Part shown: positions 1 to 5,042 of the stretch, in pieces
Layout of the letters: each line of letters begins with the position of its first letter
Position numbering within the stretch: the stretch's first letter is position 1
Assembly (NCBI GenBank): GCA_027065215.1
Contig: JAMOOT010000386.1
Coordinates: 1 to 5,042, forward strand
Direction of reading: 5' to 3'
Length of the DNA: 5,042 nucleotides
DNA from: Candidatus Omnitrophota bacterium
GTDB lineage: Bacteria; Omnitrophota; Gorgyraeia; S143-82
Program-made: the position numbers and the translations under genes
The notes under the pieces: model-generated
Databases searched by the model: none
What the model was told of the DNA's origin: nothing
What the model saw: only the letters and a program-made list of their open reading frames with translations

Positions 1-622
1 CATACCTTTCTAACCTTTTAAATAATCTTCGCGCCAACTCCAAATCGACTATCTTTGAAATAACAATAACCCCTGCCCGTCTAAGCGATTCTTCGCCTTC
101 TCTCAAATAATCTTGCCTCTCTCTTACTAAGACGATATCCAAATCCCGTGCTAAGCGACGGTACTGAAAGCCATCATCCAACAAAACAAGGTCTATATTC
201 GGGTATTTGCTCCGGGCCAAGCGAATCACATCTTCCCGTTTTGGTCCAATAAAGGCCTTTATGCCAGGCACTGATTTCTTCAACATAGACATCTCATCAC
301 AGTCCCAATCCGAGGACAAAATCTCTCGGGGGATAGGACCTCTGCATTTATACCCTCGAGCAACAACAAGGACGTTTCTCCCCCTTGCCAATAATCTTCG
401 GGCAATTGCTTTAACTAATTCTGTCTTCCCTGTACCACCCCAAGATATATTCCCCACGCTTATAATCGGGATATCTATTCGCACCGTGCGAAACACACCC
501 CTGTCATAAAGAAAATTCCTCACCTTAGTAAAAAAAAGATAGGATTGGTTTATTGCCCTACCAATCTTGTTGACATCCCTCTCCATCTGTATCTTCCCCG
601 TATTTTTGGGATTTCTAATCAT
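1..622 (-). CDS. lpxK: Tetraacyldisaccharide 4'-kinase (LpxK), divergent, C-terminus cut by window edge
   Basis: LpxK is the inner-membrane kinase that transfers phosphate from ATP to the 4' position of the tetraacyldisaccharide lipid A precursor. My own translation of the minus strand gives 207 residues before the left edge. It shows the family order: a hydrophobic strand and Walker A loop (SVGNISWGGTGKT, about residues 55-67), an ARGY motif (about 88-91, usually SRGYG), a CDEM motif (about 108-111) in place of the usual GDEP, and LLDDGFQYRRLARDLDIVLV (about 147-166), the family's DDGFQH-RLARDL block. The loop that normally follows, with a GNGxLLPAG sequence, is missing or much shorter: the chain goes from IVLV through RERQDYLRE to SLRRAGVIVISK. 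The start is uncertain. ATG 622 has a weak GGTG upstream, and ATG 586 has GGGGAAG six bases upstream; both place the P-loop at a usual distance from the N-terminus. A terminator and a promoter-like site upstream suggest its own transcription unit. The family assignment is firm; full activity is not proven. Confidence 0.9.
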   Translation of the reverse strand, partial: MIRNPKNTGKIQMERDVNKIGRAINQSYLFFTKVRNFLYDRGVFRTVRIDIPIISVGNISWGGTGKTELVKAIARRLLARGRNVLVVARGYKCRGPIPREILSSDWDCDEMSMLKKSVPGIKAFIGPKREDVIRLARSKYPNIDLVLLDDGFQYRRLARDLDIVLVRERQDYLREGEESLRRAGVIVISKIVDLELARRLFKRLERY

Positions 623-652
623 TCTACGCACCGGTTTTTTTATGCTATGTTA

Positions 653-681
653 ATTGTAACTCGTGCAAGATAACCCGTAAA
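653..681 (-). promoter_or_regulatory. Candidate sigma70-type promoter for lpxK
   Basis: On the minus strand, TTTACG (681-676) and TACAAT (658-653) are separated by 17 bases. The -10 matches the consensus at five of six positions and the -35 at four of six. It lies downstream of the rrm terminator and 30 bases before the first lpxK start candidate, where a promoter is expected. It was found by eye only. Confidence 0.45.
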
Positions 682-704
682 CATTCATTCTATGACCATA
701 GTAT

Positions 705-735
705 AAAAAACATCGCTCCCAAATTGGGAGCGATG
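705..735 (-). terminator. Intrinsic terminator of the fkbp-rrm unit
   Basis: A perfect 10-bp stem (CATCGCTCCC at 711-720, GGGAGCGATG at 726-735) closes a five-base loop AAATT. On the minus strand the stem is followed at once by six T (complement of 710-705). It begins 27 bases past the stop codon of the RRM gene. The plus-strand side lacks a T tract, so it works for minus-strand transcription and separates this unit from lpxK. Confidence 0.93.
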
Positions 736-761
736 CCGCTTTATCTGGTGGACCCTTTCTG

Positions 762-1064
762 TTATCTATAGGACCGAAAACCTCGGGATCGAAAACCCGT
801 GCGAGACCGTCCTCCTGTGTTAGGTCTTGCCTCATTGACCACGATGTTTCGGCCATCTACTTCCTGCTGGTTTAATCTTTCAATAGCTGTTTGCGCCTCT
901 TCATCTGTAGCCATCTCCACAAAACCAAACCCCTTGGACCGTCCTGTATTACGGTCCAGAATTACCTGTGCGCTGCTGACTGTACCGACCTCGGAAAAAA
1001 TCTCCAAAAGCCTCTCGTCATTCACCGCATAAGGCAGATTACCAACGTATAGTCTCTTTCCCAT
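762..1064 (-). CDS. Small RNA-binding protein with one RRM domain and an arginine-rich tail
   Basis: This is a 100-residue protein made almost entirely of one RNA recognition motif, the fold that binds single-stranded RNA on its beta sheet. RNP2 is LYVGNL (residues 5-10) and RNP1 is KGFGFVEM (44-51), both with their aromatic contact residues. The tail (about 84-100) is rich in Arg, Gly, Ser and aromatics (GGRSRTGFRSRGFRSYR) and resembles the short tails of cyanobacterial and other bacterial Rbp proteins. An in-frame GTG at 1070 would add two residues. I chose ATG 1064 because GGAGAGG (1080-1074) lies nine bases from it but only three from the GTG, and because these proteins usually begin MGKxLYVGNL. 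It follows the FKBP gene by about 39 bases and is followed by an intrinsic terminator, so the two are probably co-transcribed. Such proteins are thought to act in RNA stability or cold response; the RNA target here is unknown. Confidence 0.93.
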   Translation of the reverse strand: MGKRLYVGNLPYAVNDERLLEIFSEVGTVSSAQVILDRNTGRSKGFGFVEMATDEEAQTAIERLNQQEVDGRNIVVNEARPNTGGRSRTGFRSRGFRSYR

Positions 1065-1073
1065 TTCCACAAA

Positions 1074-1080
1074 CCTCTCC
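1074..1080 (-). promoter_or_regulatory. Ribosome binding site deciding the rrm start
   Basis: Minus-strand GGAGAGG lies nine bases before ATG 1064 and three before GTG 1070. The spacing favours the ATG, although the GTG cannot be excluded because pairing through the first GGAG would put it six bases away. Confidence 0.65.
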
Positions 1081-1103
1081 TTTCAAAAACAAACCCAACA
1101 CAA

Positions 1104-1616
1104 TTACTCTACCTTTAGGATCTTTACCTCGAAGGTAAGATCTTGCCCTGCAAGAGGATGGTTCAGATCAATTACTGCAACCTTCTTCTCCTTATCTATC
1201 GACCTTACCCTACAAGGAAAGACCTTTCCATCCGGGGCCTGCATCTGCAGGGTATCCCCTACTTTGGCATCTGGGGGAAGTTTATCCAAGGGAATAGTAA
1301 GCATTAAGTCCTTCTGGACATCACCATAGGCCTCTTTCGCAGGAACTACTATTTCCTTGCTTTCCCCTTCTTTCATGCCAATCATTCGTTTTTCCAAACC
1401 AGGGATAATCTCCTTGCCATTTAAATGAACAGCAAGGGGTTGTTTTCCGACATTAGAGTCGACTACCTTCCCTGATTCGTCCTTCACGGTGTACTCTATT
1501 GACACCGTACTGCCCTCTTTCACCTCGGCTACGGAAGATTTTTCATCTCCAGCAAATAGCCGCGGCATAAAGAACAGTGTTGCTGCTATCAGCAGCGCCA
1601 AGACCTGCACTTGCAT
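1104..1616 (-). CDS. Exported FKBP-type peptidyl-prolyl cis-trans isomerase, SlyD-like
   Basis: The protein has 170 residues. Residues 1-22 (MQVQVLALLIAATLFFMPRLFA) look like a signal peptide with possible cleavage after LFA, so the enzyme should act in the periplasm, as a soluble protein, and catalyse prolyl isomerisation during folding. The signal's N-region has no positive charge, which is unusual. The FKBP core starts near residue 35 (EGSTVSIEYTVKD) and contains GKVVDSN (49-55), the HLNGKEIIPGLEKRMIGMKEGE segment (64-85) and VPAKEAYGD (91-99). Residues about 100-155 form the inserted flap domain that marks the SlyD class, and NHPLAGQDLTFEV (152-164) is the SlyD return strand. The metal-binding His-rich tail of E. 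coli SlyD is absent. An upstream in-frame ATG at 1673 lies inside a terminator hairpin, whereas ATG 1616 has AGGAGGAGG five bases away, so I use 1616. It shares a unit with the RRM gene. Confidence 0.92.
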   Translation of the reverse strand: MQVQVLALLIAATLFFMPRLFAGDEKSSVAEVKEGSTVSIEYTVKDESGKVVDSNVGKQPLAVHLNGKEIIPGLEKRMIGMKEGESKEIVVPAKEAYGDVQKDLMLTIPLDKLPPDAKVGDTLQMQAPDGKVFPCRVRSIDKEKKVAVIDLNHPLAGQDLTFEVKILKVE

Positions 1617-1621
1617 TCGTG

Positions 1622-1630
1622 CCTCCTCCT
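1622..1630 (-). promoter_or_regulatory. Strong ribosome binding site deciding the FKBP start
   Basis: Minus-strand AGGAGGAGG ends five bases before ATG 1616. It rules in the short protein and makes the in-frame ATG at 1673, which would put 19 extra residues before the signal peptide, unlikely. Confidence 0.85.
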
Positions 1631-1651
1631 TCTTTAAGCGGTCCACCAGAC

Positions 1652-1688
1652 AAAATAAAAAGCCATCGAGCATTTAGCCCGGTGGCTT
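1652..1688 (-). terminator. Intrinsic terminator after porB, within the leader of the FKBP gene
   Basis: On the minus strand, AAGCCA pairs with TGGCTT (six pairs). After one C-A mismatch, CGGGC pairs with GCTCG (five pairs, one G-U) around the loop TAAAT. TTTATTTTG follows directly. The hairpin is 85 bases past the porB stop and about 36 bases before the FKBP start. On the plus strand no T tract follows, so the orientation is clear. Any transcript that reaches the FKBP gene must cross it. Confidence 0.85.
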
Positions 1689-1722
1689 GGACACACATAA
1701 ACTAAACACTATCCTCTTCTTG

Positions 1723-1751
1723 AGTATATCAAAAGATCCTACCCAGCACAA
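1723..1751 (-). promoter_or_regulatory. Candidate sigma70-type promoter for the fkbp-rrm unit
   Basis: Minus-strand TTGTGC (1751-1746) and TATACT (1728-1723) are separated by exactly 17 bases; the -10 matches the consensus at five of six positions. Transcription would begin near 1716, about 100 bases before the FKBP start and upstream of the hairpin at 1652-1688. It was assigned by eye. Confidence 0.55.
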
Positions 1752-1772
1752 TCTATTTTTCGCTTTTTTTAA

Positions 1773-2666
1773 TCAGCCCACCGAAAGGTTGTATCTCTCA
1801 ATATTGGCTTGGGCTACCTTTCGCACTTCCTCTAACGCCTCTGGAGACTTTAGAAGATGCCTATACCTTCCCTGTAGTTTCAAGTAATCTTCTACTGGTT
1901 TAGGTTTTATCTTTCTTACACCGATGAGCGTACCATTCTCATACTCCACCAATGGATATAATCCTGTCTCTACTGCCAATTTAGCAACTTCCAAGGTAAG
2001 ACTCGAATCGAATCTCCATCCTAACGGACAGGGCACATGTATTTGAATAAATTTCGGTCCCTTATAAGAAAGGGCCTTCTTCACCTTTTTTTCTATATCC
2101 GCAGGCCAAGCAACCGAAGCAGTTGCAGCATAAGAGATATTATGGGCAACCGCTATCTCCAATAACGGCTTCTTAGGGCGTGGATTGCCATAAGACCTCT
2201 TACCTACAGGAGATGTTGTGGTATTACAATCCAATGGTGTTAAGCCACTTCTCTGTATTCCGGTATTCATATAGGCTTCATTATCGTAACAAACATACAA
2301 GACATCATGTCCACGCTCCAACATCCCAGAAAGAGACCCCATGCCAATATCTGCTGTGCCACCGTCTCCTCCTTGGGCAATGACATTGATATTATCCAAT
2401 TTCCCCAGATAACGCAAAGCACCCTCTATACCAGAGGCTACTGCCGCTGCATTTTCAAACAATGAATGGATCCAGGCCACTCTCCATGCAGTCTGGGGTG
2501 CTTTTGTTGTAAATACTTCTAAGCAACCTGTTGCATTGGATATTATGGTATTCTTCCCGGCAGCATTTACCACAATTCTCGACGCTATTGCCTGTCCACA
2601 ACCCGCACATGCTGTATGTCCACTCGCCATCAGGTGATTTTTAGGATCTGCAACTACACCTGCCAT
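1773..2666 (-). CDS. porB: Pyruvate:ferredoxin oxidoreductase, beta subunit (TPP and 4Fe-4S)
   Basis: This catalytic subunit holds thiamine pyrophosphate and the proximal 4Fe-4S cluster. The four expected cluster cysteines are present: CAGC at residues 20-23, Cys48 in ATGCLEV and Cys213 in HVPCPLGW. The diphosphate/Mg2+ motif GDGGTADIGMGSL spans about 100-112 and DNEAYMNTGIQRSGLTP about 128-143, as in two- and four-subunit pyruvate oxidoreductases. The 297-residue length is normal for PorB. A GTG at 2672 overlaps the porA stop (GTGA) but has the GGAGG only one base upstream. ATG 2666 has the same GGAGG seven bases upstream, so I take the ATG. It is the last gene of porGDAB; an intrinsic terminator follows after a further 85 bases. 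The substrate is inferred as pyruvate from overall similarity; 2-oxoisovalerate or another 2-oxoacid remains possible because these paralogues look alike. Confidence 0.95.
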   Translation of the reverse strand: MAGVVADPKNHLMASGHTACAGCGQAIASRIVVNAAGKNTIISNATGCLEVFTTKAPQTAWRVAWIHSLFENAAAVASGIEGALRYLGKLDNINVIAQGGDGGTADIGMGSLSGMLERGHDVLYVCYDNEAYMNTGIQRSGLTPLDCNTTTSPVGKRSYGNPRPKKPLLEIAVAHNISYAATASVAWPADIEKKVKKALSYKGPKFIQIHVPCPLGWRFDSSLTLEVAKLAVETGLYPLVEYENGTLIGVRKIKPKPVEDYLKLQGRYRHLLKSPEALEEVRKVAQANIERYNLSVG

Positions 2667-2668
2667 AA

Positions 2669-3838
2669 TCACGCCTCCAAGAGTTCAGTGTTAAGACCAA
2701 TAAATCTTGTATCCGTCTCATCTTTTTCCATCTCTCCGAATATCTGCCTTATTTGGGCAGAAGATATATCCCTTCCACCCAAACCTACTGTAAAGCTGTT
2801 CACTACCGCATTTGATCCTCGTTTATAAAGGAGTGCTGCTATCTCAGCAAATAGAGGACTATCGGCTCCTAAAGAAACCGCCTTTTCTACTACCCCAACA
2901 TATTTTGCCTCTTTCAAGGCTTCAAAGATAGCATCTTTGGGGAACGGCCGATAAGAAATAATCTTCAAGACACCGACCTTTTCGCCTTTCTCTCTCAATT
3001 CATCAACCACATCCTTTATCGAACCAACCACTGATCCCATCGCAATTAAGATTTTCTCTGCATCATCGGTACGATAGGTCTCAACCAACCCTCCAGTTGG
3101 TCTTCCAACCACATCTGAATAGGACTTGCTCGCCTCTTGGATCACACCAAGGGCTGTTTCCATAGTCTTGGCAATAGCATAGCGCGTCTCCATATATACA
3201 TCTGGCGCACCTAACAACCCCATAGAAACCGGATTCTCTGGATCTAATTTCACCACTGGATCAAACTTTGGGAGAAATCGATCTACCATCTCCTGCTCTG
3301 GCATATCTACTACCTCAAATGCATGGGTAAGTACATATCCATCGATCCCTATCAACACTGGTAAAGAGACTCTCTTATCTTCGGCCACCTTGTAGGCAAT
3401 CACATGCAAGTCTATTGCCTCCTGTATGTTTTCAGCATAGAGTTGAATCCACCCACTGTCTCTTACAGTCATAGAGTCTTGATGGTCGTTCCAGATATTT
3501 ATTGGTGCAGACACAGACCTATTAGCACAAGTAAGGACCACCGGCAACCTCATACCTGCAATGTTAAACAACACCTCTGCCATTAACAATAATCCCTGGG
3601 AACTGGTTGCTGTGTAGGTGCGGACACCAGTAGCAGACGCCCCTAAGACTACCGATGCAGCGGAGTGCTCGCTCTCCACGTTTATGAATTCAGCCTCTAA
3701 TTCGCCATCTGCTATTAACTTCGCCAACCCCTCCACAATATGGGTTTGGGGTGTAATTGGATAGGCTGAAATCACTCCTGGACGGCACTTACTGATTATC
3801 TCAGCAATTGCATGGGAACCTTCTACAAACTTTTTCAT
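2669..3838 (-). CDS. porA: Pyruvate:ferredoxin oxidoreductase, alpha subunit
   Basis: This is the large subunit of the complex, 389 residues, the usual PorA length. It supplies the pyrimidine-binding half of the TPP site and much of the substrate pocket. The N-terminal domain has AYPITPQT (25-32), NVESEHSA (53-60), whose Glu57 probably activates the cofactor, and TATSSQGLLLMAEVL (76-90). NRSVSAPINIWNDHQDSM then spans 106-123; by analogy with characterised enzymes Thr29 and Arg107 may contact the substrate. The C-terminal transketolase-like domain (about 255-389) contains LKIISYRPFP and GLGGRDIS. It starts inside the porD stop codon (ATGA, four-base overlap) with AGGGGAGG four bases upstream, so the two are translationally coupled. 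The stop lies three bases before the porB ATG. Paralogues acting on branched-chain 2-oxoacids have closely similar alpha subunits, so substrate choice is inference. Confidence 0.95.
   Translation of the reverse strand: MKKFVEGSHAIAEIISKCRPGVISAYPITPQTHIVEGLAKLIADGELEAEFINVESEHSAASVVLGASATGVRTYTATSSQGLLLMAEVLFNIAGMRLPVVLTCANRSVSAPINIWNDHQDSMTVRDSGWIQLYAENIQEAIDLHVIAYKVAEDKRVSLPVLIGIDGYVLTHAFEVVDMPEQEMVDRFLPKFDPVVKLDPENPVSMGLLGAPDVYMETRYAIAKTMETALGVIQEASKSYSDVVGRPTGGLVETYRTDDAEKILIAMGSVVGSIKDVVDELREKGEKVGVLKIISYRPFPKDAIFEALKEAKYVGVVEKAVSLGADSPLFAEIAALLYKRGSNAVVNSFTVGLGGRDISSAQIRQIFGEMEKDETDTRFIGLNTELLEA
2674..2678 (-). promoter_or_regulatory. Ribosome binding site deciding the porB start
   Basis: Minus-strand GGAGG sits inside the last codons of porA, seven bases before ATG 2666 and only one base before GTG 2672. 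This spacing selects the ATG. Confidence 0.8.
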
Positions 3839-4104
3839 AGTTCCTCCCCTTCATCAATCATAACAATGTCCTTTTTAGGACAAACATAGGCACATAACCC
3901 ACAACCTTTACAATAATCATAATCCACAGTATATGTGTTTGGACCATTTCCCGCAATACAACCTTCTGGACAGATAACAAAACACATATTACAAGCAATA
4001 CATTCCTTTTGAAGAAATTTCGGTTTCTTATCACTCCGCCAGGAACCAGTCTTATTATCCATACTAGAACCAGGCTTCCCTACAAGGATCTCTATTGGGT
4101 ACAT
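3835..4104 (-). CDS. porD: Pyruvate:ferredoxin oxidoreductase, delta subunit (2x4Fe-4S ferredoxin)
   Basis: This 89-residue subunit carries two 4Fe-4S clusters and passes electrons from PorB to soluble ferredoxin. The first cluster motif is CIACNMCFVICP (Cys35, 38, 41, 45) and the second CKGCGLCAYVCP (Cys65, 68, 71, 75). The extra Cys49 in CPEGC is common in PorD. The N-terminal TGSWRSDKKP (19-28) is the PorD signature that sets it apart from ordinary ferredoxins. ATG 4104 has CAGGAGGG about seven bases upstream. It begins 17 bases after porG and overlaps porA by four bases. Confidence 0.95.
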   Translation of the reverse strand: MYPIEILVGKPGSSMDNKTGSWRSDKKPKFLQKECIACNMCFVICPEGCIAGNGPNTYTVDYDYCKGCGLCAYVCPKKDIVMIDEGEEL

Positions 4105-4121
4105 CTTGCCCTCCTGATTAC

Positions 4122-4679
4122 TTAATAATTCTCTTTTATGTAATCAAATCCCTTTTTGACAGCCTCTTTATTCTTCTCCGCAATCGCGCCTTTGGAGGAA
4201 AATCTTTCTTCGACCGCAGAGAGAAGGCTGTCCAAATCCACCTCACCTGTAGCTGCAGCAAATGCCCCTAAGATAACCGTGTTACCCAGTGGCCGACCAA
4301 TGACCTCTTGGGCAATACGCGAGGCCGGTACAGCAAATATCTTCTGGGAAGATCTTGGCAAGTCGTATTGGGAAACATTCTCTTTGTCGTCATCAATTAT
4401 CACAACGCCTTCGGTCTTCAATCCGGTAAAACAGTTGTAACCATATGTGAGTGTTTTATCCACTATTAGCACAAAGTCTGGCTCATACACTTGACACCTT
4501 AGACGTATCTGCTTATCGTCATAACGCAAGAAGGCATTCATCGGAGCACCCATCCTCGCTGCACCAAAATAAGGAAAGGCATAGGCATACCTACCAGAAC
4601 GAAAGATAGCACTACCTAAGATACCCGCGGTGGTTATTGCGCCCTGTCCTGCTCGGGCATGAACACGAACTTCCCTCAT
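4122..4679 (-). CDS. porG: Pyruvate:ferredoxin oxidoreductase, gamma subunit
   Basis: This 185-residue subunit is the POR/KOR gamma domain, which in fused enzymes lies in the middle of the chain and helps hold the complex together and cover the coenzyme A site. Features seen are VHARAGQGAITTAGILG (6-22), the usual glycine-rich N-terminus, AFPYFGAARMGAPMNAFLRYDDKQIR (34-59), a family signature, and PLGNTVILGAFAAATG near 130-145. AGGAGG lies five bases before ATG 4679. It is the first gene of the operon and has a promoter-like sequence 68 to 96 bases upstream. The order gamma-delta-alpha-beta is the classical one for four-subunit pyruvate or 2-oxoisovalerate oxidoreductases of thermophiles and anaerobes. 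Confidence 0.94.
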   Translation of the reverse strand: MREVRVHARAGQGAITTAGILGSAIFRSGRYAYAFPYFGAARMGAPMNAFLRYDDKQIRLRCQVYEPDFVLIVDKTLTYGYNCFTGLKTEGVVIIDDDKENVSQYDLPRSSQKIFAVPASRIAQEVIGRPLGNTVILGAFAAATGEVDLDSLLSAVEERFSSKGAIAEKNKEAVKKGFDYIKENY

Positions 4680-4737
4680 AATCTCCTCCTAAAAATTAAG
4701 CCACCCACTTCAATAAATCATTCTCGCAAATCCAAAA

Positions 4738-4765
4738 TTAGATTTTATTCTACTACCAAATCTAA
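4738..4765. promoter_or_regulatory. Inverted repeat over the por promoter, possible operator
   Basis: The arms TTAGATTT (4738-4745) and AAATCTAA (4758-4765) are perfectly complementary over eight bases with a 12-base centre. The centre holds the predicted -10 box, one arm lies in the promoter spacer and the other near the start of transcription. That is a natural site for a dimeric regulator. In RNA it could also be a weak AT-only hairpin after coaC. It could be chance in AT-rich DNA. Confidence 0.35.
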
Positions 4766-4775
4766 GATATTACAA
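4747..4775 (-). promoter_or_regulatory. Candidate sigma70-type promoter of porGDAB
   Basis: Minus-strand TTGTAA (4775-4770) and TAGAAT (4752-4747) are separated by 17 bases; the -10 differs from consensus at one position. Transcription would start near 4740, leaving a leader of about 60 bases before porG. Confidence 0.6.
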
Positions 4776-4783
4776 CTACTCAA

Positions 4784-4806
4784 ATTTATAGATTATTTAT
4801 AGATTA
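4784..4806. repeat. Two tandem copies of an 11-bp AT-rich unit over the coaC-like stop
   Basis: TTTATAGATTA occurs twice head to tail (4785-4795 and 4796-4806). The right copy contains the stop codon of the flavoprotein gene; the left copy lies just past it. It looks like a small duplication of the gene's end. Confidence 0.8.
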
Positions 4807-5042
4807 CTTGCAACAACCCTCTCCAAATAGGAAAGGATTTTCTCCACCCCTGCCAAACGGCCTACCCCTTGATCCCCACTTGCTAAATCCCCCTGTTCTG
4901 GCCCAATAATAGCCACCCCCATAGAGGTCAACCTGTGAATATGCTCTTGAATCACCGGAGCAAGGTACATCTGCGTATGCATCGCAGGGGCAATTATTGT
5001 TCTCTCCGGTTTAAAAGATAAAGCCAAGGATGTAAGGAGATT
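4797..5042 (-). CDS. Phosphopantothenoylcysteine decarboxylase-type flavoprotein (CoaC-like), C-terminal part
   Basis: The reading frame is open to the right edge; only the last 81 codons are visible. The chain reads NLLTSLALSFKPERTIIAPAMHTQMY and later GPEQGDLASGDQGVGRLAGVEKI, which matches the C-terminal half of the FMN-binding CoaC/Dfp domain. That enzyme decarboxylates 4'-phosphopantothenoylcysteine in coenzyme A synthesis. Two positions differ from E. coli Dfp: the motif usually PAMN has His in place of the key Asn, and the LACGD motif has Ser in place of the Cys. As I recall, His at the first site and loss of the Cys also occur in actinobacterial CoaBC, so this need not mean inactivity. 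The gene stops at TAA 4797-4799, with no CoaB synthetase domain, so this is a stand-alone CoaC or a related flavoprotein decarboxylase. No strong terminator follows. A TTG at 5027 is merely an internal Leu codon. Confidence 0.85.
   Translation of the reverse strand, partial: NLLTSLALSFKPERTIIAPAMHTQMYLAPVIQEHIHRLTSMGVAIIGPEQGDLASGDQGVGRLAGVEKILSYLERVVASNL

Noticed and set aside
207..509. Plus-strand open frame of 100 codons
   Set aside because: It lies fully antisense to the conserved LpxK motifs (Walker A, DDGFQ), has no family features and is a shadow of that gene.
650..856. Minus-strand open frame of 68 codons over the end of the RRM gene
   Set aside because: It overlaps the RRM tail in another frame and runs through the terminator hairpin; no motif or ribosome site supports it.
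1119..1141. Imperfect hairpin GATCT-TACCT/AGGTA-AGATC near the end of the FKBP gene
   Set aside because: It lies inside coding sequence, is interrupted by a bulge and has no T tract, so I see no terminator or regulatory role.
744..1650. 11-bp inverted match TCTGGTGGACC (744-754) and GGTCCACCAGA (1640-1650) flanking fkbp-rrm, like a mobile unit
   Set aside because: A match of this length is expected by chance a few times in 5 kb; there are no target duplications or transposase, and it does not extend beyond 11 bases.
1617..1673. N-terminal extension of the FKBP protein from ATG 1673
   Set aside because: That ATG is within a terminator hairpin, lacks a ribosome site and would bury the signal peptide; ATG 1616 has a near-ideal site.
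1773..4679. Oxidoreductase specific for branched-chain 2-oxoacids or 2-oxoglutarate
   Set aside because: It cannot be fully excluded, but gene order, the PorD signature and the PorA/PorB motifs fit the pyruvate type better; it would need a phylogeny to settle.
4680..4796. Frameshifted remains of a CoaB domain after the flavoprotein gene
   Set aside because: The spacer is AT-rich and stop-dense, with no CoaB-like residues in any minus frame, so the gene simply ends at 4797.

Overview
The window comes from a bacterium that is probably Gram-negative and anaerobic, or that at least uses ferredoxin. The evidence is a lipid A 4'-kinase (LpxK) for the outer membrane and a four-subunit, oxygen-sensitive 2-oxoacid:ferredoxin oxidoreductase. 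All supported genes lie on the minus strand and most have strong Shine-Dalgarno sites. The sequence alone does not fix the phylum. I considered Planctomycetes/Brocadiales, Nitrospirota and Desulfobacterota-like groups and cannot choose between them.

Read in the direction of transcription (right to left), the layout is as follows. (1) The C-terminal part of a phosphopantothenoylcysteine decarboxylase-type flavoprotein enters from the right edge and ends at 4797, with no CoaB domain after it. (2) A 117-bp AT-rich spacer carries a good sigma70-like promoter and an inverted repeat centred on its -10 box. (3) A tight operon porG-porD-porA-porB (4679 to 1773) has 17-nt and 4-nt junctions and encodes a pyruvate-type ferredoxin oxidoreductase. 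(4) A spacer of about 155 bp holds a promoter-like sequence followed by an intrinsic terminator hairpin. (5) An exported SlyD-like FKBP prolyl isomerase and a small RRM RNA-binding protein form a two-gene unit that ends at a textbook intrinsic terminator (705-735). (6) A short spacer with a promoter-like sequence precedes a divergent lpxK that runs off the left edge.

The Por proteins together oxidise a 2-oxoacid (most likely pyruvate) with coenzyme A to acyl-CoA, CO2 and reduced ferredoxin. The flavoprotein next to them belongs to coenzyme A synthesis, which gives a loose thematic link through CoA. The FKBP and RRM proteins are folding and RNA-chaperone type functions. LpxK belongs to lipid A synthesis.

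I found no mobile element, CRISPR array, tRNA or rRNA, and no clear new system. The points most worth a second look are the terminator in the leader of the FKBP gene, the shortened and altered LpxK core, the stand-alone CoaC-like protein with two substituted key residues, and the possible operator over the por promoter.
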